64,000 nt of DNA, taken from NCBI RefSeq assembly GCF_016919385.1, contig NZ_CP070351.1, positions 868,001 through 932,000 of the forward strand, read 5' to 3'. The notes under the pieces are model-generated. The model had not been told where the DNA came from, did no database searches, and saw nothing but the letters and a program-made list of their open reading frames with translations. This document shows, in pieces, positions 23,549 to 30,884 of this stretch (its first letter is position 1; each line of letters opens with the position of its first letter). A program made the position numbers and the translations under genes. The stretch is from Gordonia sp. PDNC005 (GTDB lineage: Bacteria > Actinomycetota > Actinomycetes > Mycobacteriales > Mycobacteriaceae).

Positions 23549-24439
23549 TTACATTCCCTCCATCTGGTAGGGCGTCTGGTTGTCTACAAGATTCGTCGTC
23601 CTTCTAGCTTCCTCGTGCAAGACGTCTAGTTGCTCAACGAGGACTTCTACCGCATGCCTGAATTCATGCCATTCTGGGAGTTCTGAACCTTGATACGATC
23701 TAATCTCTGTGAGATCAATTGACCACAGGTTTGCTACCTGTTCAATCGTACATAGCAACCAGAGGGCTGAGCGGGCCGTAGCTCGTACTGAGTCGATCTG
23801 TCGGAGGTTGCTATTTTGCTGCTCTAGGAGCGTCGACGTCGCTGTCCAGACTCCGTTTCCGTGGACCGGGCGACTCCACTTCGAGTACATCGATTCGTCG
23901 AAGTATAGACCGACAAGGCGGCTATATTTAGGCACTTGGTCGGCCCTTCGGGGAGTCAGCTGCTTCTGCCGGCCCCTATAGAAGAGGCCCCATCGATCAA
24001 TGATCTCGGTGAACTCAGGATTCTCTGACAGGTACTCTTTAGAGCCCTGCAGAAGGATGTTATATGCTCGGCATATCCGCTGTTCGTACGTCAGATCCGG
24101 GTCTGCTAGAAACTTTGCCCGGGAACAGTGCTCTGCAGAAGTGCGAGCGATGGACGGTAACGCAACGAGCGGGATTGTTGGCGAATCAATCAGGATTTTG
24201 GATGCAGAGTAGAGTGTCTCGCCCGACGATACGAGATAGAATCGTATTAGTCGATGGGTCGTGAGTAGTGGATCCTCAACGTGCGACTCGTCGCCGAGTT
24301 GTCCGTCGATGTATTTGATTGTTTTGTCAGTGCTCGGTTCGGAATACGGAAATTCTGAGAAATTCGCAGTCGACGTTGCGAATATCGCAGAAATTAGAGC
24401 TGCGGACGACGCATCCAGATCGCTCACCTGGGATACCAT
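23549..24439 (-). CDS. AT-rich cargo protein of unknown function
   Basis: The minus-strand gene starts at ATG 24439 (296 residues), or at GTG 24427, which overlaps the upstream stop as GTGA. Its GC is visibly lower than that of the host and of the rest of the element. The product is largely helical, with ARTSAEHCSRAKFLADPDL, an aromatic FYLVSSGETLYS part and SRPVHGNGVWTATST. No nuclease, kinase or membrane motif is evident. It converges on the terminase operon and is coupled to a small partner gene. The layout resembles defence cargo in satellites, but that is inference. Confidence 0.65.
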   Translation of the reverse strand: MVSQVSDLDASSAALISAIFATSTANFSEFPYSEPSTDKTIKYIDGQLGDESHVEDPLLTTHRLIRFYLVSSGETLYSASKILIDSPTIPLVALPSIARTSAEHCSRAKFLADPDLTYEQRICRAYNILLQGSKEYLSENPEFTEIIDRWGLFYRGRQKQLTPRRADQVPKYSRLVGLYFDESMYSKWSRPVHGNGVWTATSTLLEQQNSNLRQIDSVRATARSALWLLCTIEQVANLWSIDLTEIRSYQGSELPEWHEFRHAVEVLVEQLDVLHEEARRTTNLVDNQTPYQMEGM

Positions 24440-24663
24440 GCGCGCTCCGCGCGTTCCCACTCGATGCGGCCGCCGTGTAGTCTTTTGAATTCTGCTAGAA
24501 CTGGCCTGCTGATTGCGGGATTTCCATTCTCGTTGTCGTATACAAAAGAAGGCCCGAATTGACTCTCAATCTCGAAGACGATGTCAGATTGTGAAACTCC
24601 ATGCTGGCCGCTCTGAATGATCTCGTTTACCATCCACTGGGCCACTTCCTTCGACGTCGTCAT
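24424..24663 (-). CDS. Small DUF6953-like partner protein
   Basis: The ATG at 24663 with GGAG five bases upstream opens 79 codons: EVAQWMVNEII, then a segment ending FGPSFVYDNENGNPAISRPV and a C-terminal EWERAERAWYPR. The pattern F-V-Y-x-N-E-N-G-N-x-A-I-S and the aromatic end resemble the small domain I remember as DUF6953; I could not verify this. It is the first gene of the AT-rich pair and its stop overlaps the start of the next. Confidence 0.6.
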   Translation of the reverse strand: MTTSKEVAQWMVNEIIQSGQHGVSQSDIVFEIESQFGPSFVYDNENGNPAISRPVLAEFKRLHGGRIEWERAERAWYPR

Positions 24664-24797
24664 GGACTCCAGGGTAACGACTATTCGTCTCAACTGGAGC
24701 GCTTCGAGGTGACCGAGGGGCCGAGAGCTGCACCGAAATGCCCGTCCGGGAACGAATCGAAGCGCCTAGCGATCTCATGCTGGGGCAGGGGCGAGAG

Positions 24798-25292
24798 CTA
24801 GTCGGTGAACGCTTGCTCGTACTTCTTGGCCTGCGACGGCTTCAGGTCACCTGACACCCGGAGTAGGAACGGACCTCGGACGTAGTCGTACTCCTGACCG
24901 AGGATCGGCATACCCTCCCGAGCACGTCGGATGTACGCGGATCGACGCTGTGCTGAATCGTTGTCCGGCCACTCCTCGACCATCGCACCGCAGGAGACGC
25001 CGATCTTTCGGCCTTCGGAACACTTGATCCGGGAGTCTTCGATCACCGTTGCGCCGACGTACCCGTTCGGACGACCGATCAACTTGTTCGGGTCGTTGTC
25101 CTCGGTGATCCCGATCGTCTTGGTTGCTTGCGGCACAGCACCTTGAACGGCTGCCACCACAGACGCAAGCGTGGCTTGATCTCTGGTGGGTTGAAAGAAG
25201 GCCTGCGGGGGAGTGCCTGACTCATCGCCGGAGCTGCACCCGACCAGCAGGGCAACAGCCACCAGCAACGGCGCGAATGCGGTGCTCTTCAT
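24798..25292 (-). CDS. Lipoprotein
   Basis: The 164-residue product begins with a signal peptide and lipobox, ALLVGC (cleavage before Cys19), followed by a polar SSGDESG linker. The mature part has two cysteines near KCSEGRKIGVSC that may pair, and ends PSQAKKYEQAF. Surface lipoproteins in prophages and satellites often block superinfection, a plausible role here but not shown by the sequence. It is separate from the gene at 25424 by a strong terminator. Confidence 0.75.
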   Translation of the reverse strand: MKSTAFAPLLVAVALLVGCSSGDESGTPPQAFFQPTRDQATLASVVAAVQGAVPQATKTIGITEDNDPNKLIGRPNGYVGATVIEDSRIKCSEGRKIGVSCGAMVEEWPDNDSAQRRSAYIRRAREGMPILGQEYDYVRGPFLLRVSGDLKPSQAKKYEQAFTD

Positions 25293-25376
25293 GTGCCAGA
25301 CACTAGAACGATCGGCAGCGAGGGTTCGGCGTTGGTAGGCCGAAGAGTCTGAACGGACGACACTGGCGACCAGAAC

Positions 25377-25403
25377 GACCCCGGAGCAGCAAGCTCCGGG
25401 GTC
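25377..25403 (-). terminator. Terminator between two minus-strand genes
   Basis: GACCCCGGAGC pairs perfectly with GCTCCGGGGTC around AGCAA (11 bp, five-base loop). It lies 21 bases after the stop of the 134-residue protein gene, read on the minus strand. Confidence 0.8.
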
Positions 25404-25423
25404 GAGTCGGTTGGGATGAATGT

Positions 25424-25828
25424 CTACTCGTTATCCCTGGTCCTGACTATCGACGGGTGCAGACCGGGGATAAGTGACCCGTCGTCAAGACGCATTAGTA
25501 GGCCGTCGTCGACCATTCGCTCGATCAGATTCCCCGTTGAGACCCCGATGATCGAAGCAGCTACGTCGATCGGGACCGATTCGGAGTAGGGGAGAGAGCC
25601 GACAGGCCGATCGAAGGTCTCGATGATGATCCTTGCGCCGACCCAGCTTCCATCCGACGGTGCATCGACTTCGTCGGTCGATGCGAGCGTGCACCCTCGG
25701 GTGAACTGTTCGGTCCGGCTGTACATATCGTGATGTCGCTTTACGAGCCATGAGCGGGTGACTGTCACCGTGGTATCTGTCCCGGTGACCGAGAGCCAAC
25801 CTCTGTCGATGTACAGAAGAGCGGTCAT
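25424..25828 (-). CDS. Hypothetical protein with possible C-terminal DNA-binding segment
   Basis: The ATG at 25828 has GGAGG in the upstream gene's last codons. The 134-residue product has a beta-rich N-terminal half (LLYIDRGWLSVTGTDTTVTV) and a C-terminal segment VPIDVAASIIGVSTGNLIER that reads like a helix-turn-helix. At the right end and transcribed inward, it could be a regulator of the element. No family is recognised. Confidence 0.6.
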   Translation of the reverse strand: MTALLYIDRGWLSVTGTDTTVTVTRSWLVKRHHDMYSRTEQFTRGCTLASTDEVDAPSDGSWVGARIIIETFDRPVGSLPYSESVPIDVAASIIGVSTGNLIERMVDDGLLMRLDDGSLIPGLHPSIVRTRDNE

Positions 25829-25833
25829 CGAGC

Positions 25834-25929
25834 TTACCTCCGTTCGACGCTGATTGTGTCCGTCGCCAAGCGGTCTCCGGGCACTCTGATCACGCGCTGA
25901 CCTGCTCTTAGTTTCATCGTCCCAGACAT
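25834..25929 (-). CDS. 31-residue small protein at the right end
   Basis: An ATG at 25929 with AGGAG eight bases upstream opens 31 codons, ending SVERR. The product is basic (KLRAGQRVIRVPGDRLATD). It ends five bases before the next gene, whose ribosome binding site lies within its last codons, as expected for the lead gene of a coupled pair. It is short but well supported by the signals. Confidence 0.5.
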   Translation of the reverse strand: MSGTMKLRAGQRVIRVPGDRLATDTISVERR

Positions 25930-25952
25930 CCGAATCATCTCCTAGTTTGTGA

Positions 25953-25970
25953 TGTACGGTTGAAAGTACA
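25953..25970. promoter_or_regulatory. Inverted repeat upstream of the right-end operon
   Basis: TGTAC and GTACA are arranged around an eight-base centre, 24 bases upstream of the 31-residue gene. The size and spacing fit a dimeric repressor site. Confidence 0.45.
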
Positions 25971-26013
25971 CGATGCGGAACACGCAGGTCAGTCTATGCG
26001 TCGCCGTCCGACA

Positions 26014-26081
26014 TTCCCGCGGCAGTTCTCGTTCGCGCTCTTCGGCGGGATGAAGAGCGCGAACTGAACGTGCCGCGGGAA
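26014..26081. repeat. Long near-perfect inverted repeat at the right end
   Basis: TTCCCGCGGCA pairs with TGCCGCGGGAA (11 bp). Inside it, GTTC pairs with GAAC, and innermost GTTCGCGCTCTTC pairs with GAAGAGCGCGAAC (13 bp) around an eight-base loop. This gives 28 pairs with small bulges over 68 bases. AACACGCAGG flanks the hairpin as a direct repeat (25979-25988 and 26143-26152). No gene occupies 25,930-26,371. The structure could be a terminator, a small RNA, an origin feature or a tiny insertion. Confidence 0.7.
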
Positions 26082-26142
26082 CGGGGAGTTCGTGATGCTG
26101 CTTGACGCGGAGCGAACGAGTGTGCGATGATGATTTGTCCGC

Positions 26143-26160
26143 AACACGCAGGCGTCGACC
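26143..26160. other. Candidate right attachment site (attR)
   Basis: GCGTCGACC at 26152-26160 repeats the nine bases at 14131-14139 next to the integrase start. It is the best short match found between the two ends, but chance similarity cannot be excluded. If correct, the inserted DNA is about 12.0 kb. Confidence 0.3.
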
Positions 26161-26371
26161 CTCTCACGGTCCGCCGACTTCGTTGCGAATCTCCCGAGGA
26201 TCTCAGGGTCTGGGTTCGCGCGCCGATAAAGGGCGCCGACGAACCGACGAGTCCTCTGTTTCGACTTCGATCGACACGCGGGAAGAGCTGCTCCATGTGC
26301 GAGCGAGCGACCCACGACATTTGCGCGCAGCGATTCATCGCTGCCAATCACCAATGCCAGGAGGCATAACC

Positions 26372-26530
26372 ATGCGTACCAACACCATCGACATGACCAC
26401 CATCAACACCAACCCGAACGACCTGGACCCGGCGCAGACCGTCTGGTTCCAGATCGACGACGCCACCGGCTTCTACGTGACCGTCGAGGAGTTCCTCGCC
26501 GTCGCGCGGTCGCAGATGGCAGCCGCCTGA
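26372..26530 (+). CDS. 52-residue protein related to the element's 41-residue protein
   Basis: The ATG follows GGAGGCATAACC. After a Thr/Asn-rich start the product contains WFQIDD, YVTVEEF and LAVARSQ, identical at 20 of 31 aligned positions to the protein encoded at 16174-16299 inside the element. Base composition here is GC-rich like the host, so the two copies have been apart for a long time. It lies 36 bases before folD. Function unknown. Confidence 0.75.
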   Translation: MRTNTIDMTTINTNPNDLDPAQTVWFQIDDATGFYVTVEEFLAVARSQMAAA

Positions 26531-26534
26531 CCCG

Positions 26535-26581
26535 TCGAATCGCCGTCAGTGGAACAATGGATCACTGTGACGGCGATTCGA
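26535..26581. promoter_or_regulatory. 14-bp perfect inverted repeat across the folD start
   Basis: TCGAATCGCCGTCA (26535-26548) is exactly complementary to TGACGGCGATTCGA (26568-26581), with 19 bases between. The right arm covers the folD GTG start at 26567. If present in mRNA it would hide the start codon; as DNA it could be an operator. Confidence 0.65.
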
Positions 26582-27430
26582 CTGGACGGCAAGCTCACCC
26601 GAGACGAGATCTTCACTGACCTGAAGGCGCGAGTGGACACACTCCGTGCTGCGGGCATCACGCCCGGACTGGGCACAGTGCTGGTCGGAGACGATCCCGG
26701 TTCGCAGTCGTATGTGAAGGGCAAGCACTCCGACTGCGCGAAAGTCGGCATCTCGTCGATCCGCAAGGACCTGCCCGCGGACATCACGCAGGAGCAGCTC
26801 AACGCGGCCATCGACGAGCTGAACGCCGACCCCTCGTGCACCGGCTACATCGTCCAGCTCCCGCTGCCCAAGCATCTCGACGAGAACGCCGCCCTCGAGC
26901 GCATCGCGCCCGAAAAGGATGCGGACGGTCTCCACCCGATCAACCTCGGTCGCCTCGTCCTCGGCAAGGAGTCGACTCTCCCGTGCACTCCGCGCGGGGT
27001 CATCCATCTTCTGCGTCGCTACGACATTCCGCTTGACGGCGCACACGTGACCGTCGTCGGCCGCGGCGTGACGATCGGTCGGCCGATCGGCCTGCTGCTG
27101 ACCCGTCGCAGTGAGAATGCGACCGTCACGCTGTGCCACACCGGCACGAAGGACCTCGCCGCCGAGACGCGGCGCGCCGACATCATCGTCGCGGCCGCAG
27201 GTGTCGCACACCTCATCACGGCCGACATGGTCAAGCCCGGCGCAGCCGTCGTCGACGTGGGCGTGAGCCGCACCGACGTCGGCCTGCAAGGCGACGTCGC
27301 TCCCGACGTCTGGGACGTCGCGGGCGCAGTGTCGCCGAACCCGGGTGGAGTCGGACCGCTGACTCGTGCCTTCCTGCTCGCCAACGTCGTCGAGCGCGCC
27401 GAGCAGCAGCTGGCGGCCTCGGAAGCCTGA
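26567..27430 (+). CDS. folD: Bifunctional methylenetetrahydrofolate dehydrogenase/cyclohydrolase FolD
   Basis: The 287-residue enzyme interconverts methylene-, methenyl- and formyl-tetrahydrofolate. The substrate site SQSYVKGK carries the catalytic Lys; PLPKHLDE and the NADP-binding [13 protein letters not shown] with a late NPGGVGPLT segment are typical. GTG 26567 ([10 protein letters not shown]) matches the family N-terminus better than the in-frame GTG six codons earlier. Its stop overlaps the next start (TGATG). Confidence 0.95.
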   Translation: MTAIRLDGKLTRDEIFTDLKARVDTLRAAGITPGLGTVLVGDDPGSQSYVKGKHSDCAKVGISSIRKDLPADITQEQLNAAIDELNADPSCTGYIVQLPLPKHLDENAALERIAPEKDADGLHPINLGRLVLGKESTLPCTPRGVIHLLRRYDIPLDGAHVTVVGRGVTIGRPIGLLLTRRSENATVTLCHTGTKDLAAETRRADIIVAAAGVAHLITADMVKPGAAVVDVGVSRTDVGLQGDVAPDVWDVAGAVSPNPGGVGPLTRAFLLANVVERAEQQLAASEA

Positions 27431-27750
27431 TGTCCGACCGCGATCAACGCGTCGACGCGATCCGCAAGGCACGACGCATCCACCAGGTGATCGCGAACAT
27501 CCCGTTCTACGTGGTGCTCGCGATCGTCGTGGTGGCCGCGATTCTCGTGCTGATGGACCGTTGGCGCCGCGGCGCGTTCGTCTTCGGATCGGCGCTGCTC
27601 GTCGGCGCGACATTCCGCGCGATCCTGCCGACCGTCCGGATCGGACTGCTGCAGGTCCGCAGTCGCCCGTTCGACGTCGCTGCCATGGCAGCCCTCGGCG
27701 CCGCCGTACTGTGGCTTGCCACCTCGATCGACTCGCTCGGAACCGCCTGA
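27430..27750 (+). CDS. DUF3017 membrane protein
   Basis: The 106-residue protein has a basic N-terminus (RIRKARR-like IRKARRIHQ) and three hydrophobic segments: FYVVLAIVVVAAILVLM, GAFVFGSALLVGATF and MAALGAAVLWLATSI. It is coupled to folD by a one-base overlap, an arrangement common in mycobacteria. Function unknown. Confidence 0.8.
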   Translation: MSDRDQRVDAIRKARRIHQVIANIPFYVVLAIVVVAAILVLMDRWRRGAFVFGSALLVGATFRAILPTVRIGLLQVRSRPFDVAAMAALGAAVLWLATSIDSLGTA

Positions 27751-27813
27751 CCCCGTCTGGTCTCTGAACTGGGCTCGGCACGTTTCGACACGGCTCGTTA
27801 CGAGGGAGGGGAG

Positions 27814-28968
27814 TCAGCGGCGCTGGGAGCGGGCGACAGAGATGGTGTCGCGCAGCAGGTCACCGATCGGTTCCTTCTCGGTGAGGAAACCGTCGTGGCC
27901 TGCGTTGGAATGAACCACGCGGAGCCCGCCGACACAATTGCCGAGCTCGGCCGCCAGTTCTTCCTGCTGGTACAGCGGGTACAGGCGATCGGAGTCGATG
28001 CCACCGACGACGGTGGGCACCGTGCAGGCATTGAGTGCAGCCTTGACGCCGCCGCGGCCGCGTCCCACGTCGTGGTTGTTCAGGACCTCGGACAACGCGA
28101 CGTAACTGCCCGGATCGAAGCGTGACTTCAACTTCTCCGACTGATACTCGAGGTAGCTGGCGATCGCGTAGCGGCCGCCGGTCAGCGGATTCTCATCGCC
28201 CTGTGGGAGGTTCTCGAATCGTTCGTCGAGCTCGCGGTCGCTGCGGTAAGACAGGTGCGCGACCCTGCGGGCGACGCCCATGCCGGTCGTCGGAGCGCGG
28301 TCGGTGCCGTAATAGTCGCCGCCCTGCCAGTCCGCGTCGCCCTTGATGGCTGCGATCTGAGTTGTCTGGGTTCCGATCTGATCGGCTGACGCGCGGGCCC
28401 CGACGGCGAGAATGAGTGCTGCGTCGATCTTGTCGGAGTGCGTGACAGTCCACTCGAGAGCGCGCGCACCGCCCATGGACCCACCTGCTACAACAGCGAA
28501 GCGCGTGATCCCGACAGCGCTGAACGCGATGCTCTCGGCGCGGACCAGGTCGCGGACTGTCAGTCGCGGGAAGCGGGAGCCCCACGCCCGACCGTCGGGT
28601 GCGATGGAACCCGGACCGGTGGAGCCGTAGCAGCCACCGATCGCGTTCGGTGCGACGACGCACCATTCGTCGGTGTCGACGGCACCGCCGGGCCCGATCA
28701 GTCCGTCCCACCAGCCGGTCATCGAGAACCGAGCGTCGGCGGGGCCGGTGACATGCGAGTTGCCAGTGAGGGCGTGCAGAGCCAGGACGATGTTGTCGCC
28801 GGCTGCGTTGGGTGTACCCCACTTCTGGAATGTGACAGTGACATCGGCGAGCCCGGCCCCCGAATCGAGGGTCAGGTCGCCGATGCGCACGGCGACATCC
28901 GATCCGTCCGGGCGGGAAGCCCAGTCGGAGTCGAAAGCCGTGGCGGCCGGGTCGACGATCACCGACAC
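27814..28968 (-). CDS. metXA: Homoserine O-acetyltransferase MetX
   Basis: The 384-residue alpha/beta-hydrolase-fold enzyme acetylates homoserine with acetyl-CoA, the first committed step of methionine synthesis. The nucleophile lies in GGSMGG within [14 protein letters not shown], the early [11 protein letters not shown] and [13 protein letters not shown] are typical, and the catalytic Asp and His lie in IDSDRLYPL and SNAGHDGFL. It starts 25 bases after the metY stop, so it shares the SAM-IV-controlled transcript. Confidence 0.95.
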   Translation of the reverse strand: MSVIVDPAATAFDSDWASRPDGSDVAVRIGDLTLDSGAGLADVTVTFQKWGTPNAAGDNIVLALHALTGNSHVTGPADARFSMTGWWDGLIGPGGAVDTDEWCVVAPNAIGGCYGSTGPGSIAPDGRAWGSRFPRLTVRDLVRAESIAFSAVGITRFAVVAGGSMGGARALEWTVTHSDKIDAALILAVGARASADQIGTQTTQIAAIKGDADWQGGDYYGTDRAPTTGMGVARRVAHLSYRSDRELDERFENLPQGDENPLTGGRYAIASYLEYQSEKLKSRFDPGSYVALSEVLNNHDVGRGRGGVKAALNACTVPTVVGGIDSDRLYPLYQQEELAAELGNCVGGLRVVHSNAGHDGFLTEKEPIGDLLRDTISVARSQRR

Positions 28969-28993
28969 CGGGCGCCCTCCACATTCACCGAAA

Positions 28994-30295
28994 TCACTTG
29001 GCGGCCTTGAACCCTTCAGTCAGGTCGGCGAGGATGTCGTCGATTCCCTCGATTCCGACGGCGAGACGGACCAGGCCCGGCGTGACACCCGCGGCGAGCT
29101 GTTCTTCGGGAGACAGCTGGCTGTGCGTGGTCGACGCGGGGTGGATGACGAGCGAGCGGACGTCGCCGATGTTGGCGACATGGCTGTGCAGGGTCAACGC
29201 GTTCACGAACGCCTTGCCCGCATCCACGCCACCGGCGATCTCAAAGCCGATCACGGCGCCCGCACCCTTGGGGAGCAGCTTCTGCGCGCGCTCGTAGTAC
29301 GGCGACGACGGCAGGCCCGCGTACGAGACGGAGGTGACCTGTTCGTGCTCCTCGAGGAACTCGGCGACCTTCTGTGCGTTGGACACGTGGCGCTCGACGC
29401 GGAGACTCAGGGTCTCGATGCCCTGCGCCAACAGGAAGGCGTTGAACGGTGCGATGGCCGAACCGGTGTCGCGCAGCAGCTGGATGCGTGCCTTGAGGGC
29501 GTAGGCGGGGGCGCCGAGGTCGGCGATGACAACGCCGCCGTAGCTGTGGTCGGGTGTGGTGAAGCCGGGGAACAGGTCCACGCCGTCACGCTGTACGCGC
29601 CAGTCGAACTTGCCGCCGTCGATGATGACGCCGCCGATGGCGCTGCCGTGGCCGCCGATGTACTTGGTGGCCGAGTGGACGACGATGTCGGCGCCGTGCT
29701 CGATCGGGTTCAGCAGGTACGGGGTCGCGACAGTGTTGTCGACGATCAGCGGCAGACCGTTGTCGTGCGCGACGCCTGCGACACCAGCGATGTCGAGGAC
29801 CTGGTTGTGCGGATTCGAGATGGTCTCGGCAAACACGGCGCGCGTGTTCGGCTTGATGGCAGCCTTCCAGGACTCCAGGTCGTCGGGGTCCTCGACGAAC
29901 GAGACCTCGATGCCGAACTTGGGCAGCGTGTAGTGGAACAGGTTGTACGTGCCGCCGTAGATGCGGGGGCTCGAGACGACGTGGCCGCCGTTCTCGACGA
30001 TGTTCTGGATCGCGTAGGTCGTCGCCGCCTGGCCCGACGAGACGAGGAGCGCGGCGACGCCGCCACCGAGGGCCGCGAGGCGCTGCTCCACGGCGTCCTG
30101 CGTCGGGTTCATGATGCGGGTGTAGATGTTGCCGGGCTCGGCCAACGCGAAGAGATTCGCGGCGTGGTCGGTGTTGTTGAAGACGTACGACGTCGTCTGG
30201 TAAATCGGCAGCGCACGGGCGTTGGTGGTCGAGTCGACCACCTGACCGGCGTGGATCTGGTTGGTCTCGAAGCTCCAGCTTGTGGCGTCAGACAT
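28994..30295 (-). CDS. metY: O-acetylhomoserine sulfhydrylase MetY
   Basis: The 433-residue PLP enzyme makes homocysteine from O-acetylhomoserine and sulfide. The N-terminal IHAGQ, the ASSGQAAT-like [26 protein letters not shown] and the PLP lysine in [11 protein letters not shown] all agree with the family and its length. It is the first gene of the metY-metX operon behind the riboswitch. Confidence 0.95.
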   Translation of the reverse strand: MSDATSWSFETNQIHAGQVVDSTTNARALPIYQTTSYVFNNTDHAANLFALAEPGNIYTRIMNPTQDAVEQRLAALGGGVAALLVSSGQAATTYAIQNIVENGGHVVSSPRIYGGTYNLFHYTLPKFGIEVSFVEDPDDLESWKAAIKPNTRAVFAETISNPHNQVLDIAGVAGVAHDNGLPLIVDNTVATPYLLNPIEHGADIVVHSATKYIGGHGSAIGGVIIDGGKFDWRVQRDGVDLFPGFTTPDHSYGGVVIADLGAPAYALKARIQLLRDTGSAIAPFNAFLLAQGIETLSLRVERHVSNAQKVAEFLEEHEQVTSVSYAGLPSSPYYERAQKLLPKGAGAVIGFEIAGGVDAGKAFVNALTLHSHVANIGDVRSLVIHPASTTHSQLSPEEQLAAGVTPGLVRLAVGIEGIDDILADLTEGFKAAK

Positions 30296-30345
30296 GGGAC
30301 GTCATTCACTTTCTCGTGGTCGGCCGGGCCGTGGCCCGCTCTTGT

Positions 30346-30482
30346 GGGTCCGACCGTCGGACCCGCGCTTGCCGCGGGCGAACACGAAGTCCGCCGCGAC
30401 CAGGTCATCACCCGGAGCACCCCACCGCGGAGGAGGGTTGCCGATCAGCCAGCCGGGGCTTGTCGCTGATGCTCATGACCTG
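30346..30482 (-). promoter_or_regulatory. SAM-IV riboswitch controlling metY-metX
   Basis: Read on the minus strand, CAGGTCATGAGC (30482-30471) pairs with ATGACCTG (30408-30401). Between them lie the conserved core elements AAGCCCCGGC, CGGCAACCCTCC and GCGGTGGGGTGC; after them a hairpin and GCGGCAAGCGCGGGTCC. This order is the SAM-IV class of Actinomycetales. The 3' end GGGTCCGA can instead pair with TCGGACCC (30346-30364), a likely expression switch. S-adenosylmethionine binding would lower methionine synthesis. Confidence 0.93.
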
Positions 30483-30884
30483 TTGCACAGGATATATCAC
30501 CGACCAGCAGGGGCGGGTACGGCCGCAACCCGTCGGAGCAAAAGTCTTCCGCTCGGCGACGGCCCTGTGTTATCGGGCATTTGCGCGCCGTTCGACAGCA
30601 CTCCGACTCAGGTGCGGCGCGGTGGTCGAGGCCACCGGCGAGTGCATTTCCGTGCCAACCGGACACGTTGGTGATGCACCTCATAGATACGCGCGCGGCC
30701 GCATCGCTTCCTTGACGAACTCGGCATTCACCAAGGTAAGGCAACCCTTTCTTTCGTCGCGCTGGAAAACGCGATGCAACAAACTCGTGACGGGCGGATG
30801 TCGCCAGGTGTCGGTCTCGGCAACTCTGTGCCAGGAGTGCCTTCTCACTGAGCAGAATCCTCAGAGCTACCTGAGAATCTCCTG
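30483..30884. other. Intergenic region between the riboswitch and the secreted esterase
   Basis: This 402-base gap must hold the minus-strand promoter of metY and the plus-strand promoter of the esterase. No convincing gene or RNA class is seen. A partial iron-box-like sequence at about 30732-30750 is too weak to call. Confidence 0.5.

Larger units (their letters stand above)
14130..26160. mobile_element. Integrated 12-kb phage satellite-like element
   Basis: The segment between trmL and the small gene before folD differs from its surroundings in lower GC, many small genes, and long structured non-coding stretches. It has a serine integrase at the left end, a primase-polymerase-like protein, a repeat array, a LexA-overlapped promoter, a P27-like small terminase, cargo genes and a lipoprotein. 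There is no large terminase, portal, capsid, tail or lysis gene and no conjugation (FtsK/TraB) gene. Small terminase without structural genes is the hallmark of phage satellites such as PICIs; that reading is inference. The right boundary is uncertain within about 25,930-26,370. Confidence 0.75.

Noticed and set aside
14131..26160. GCGTCGACC as proven attachment core
   Set aside because: A nine-base match between GC-rich ends can arise by chance; kept only as a low-confidence candidate.
25989..26354. Minus-strand gene over the long hairpin
   Set aside because: The frame runs through a near-perfect inverted repeat, is arginine-rich and shows no domain; it looks like a GC-rich chance frame.
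30732..30750. IdeR/DtxR iron box upstream of the secreted esterase
   Set aside because: Only about 12 of 19 positions match the consensus I remember; a similar weak match lies near 44162. Not enough for a call.
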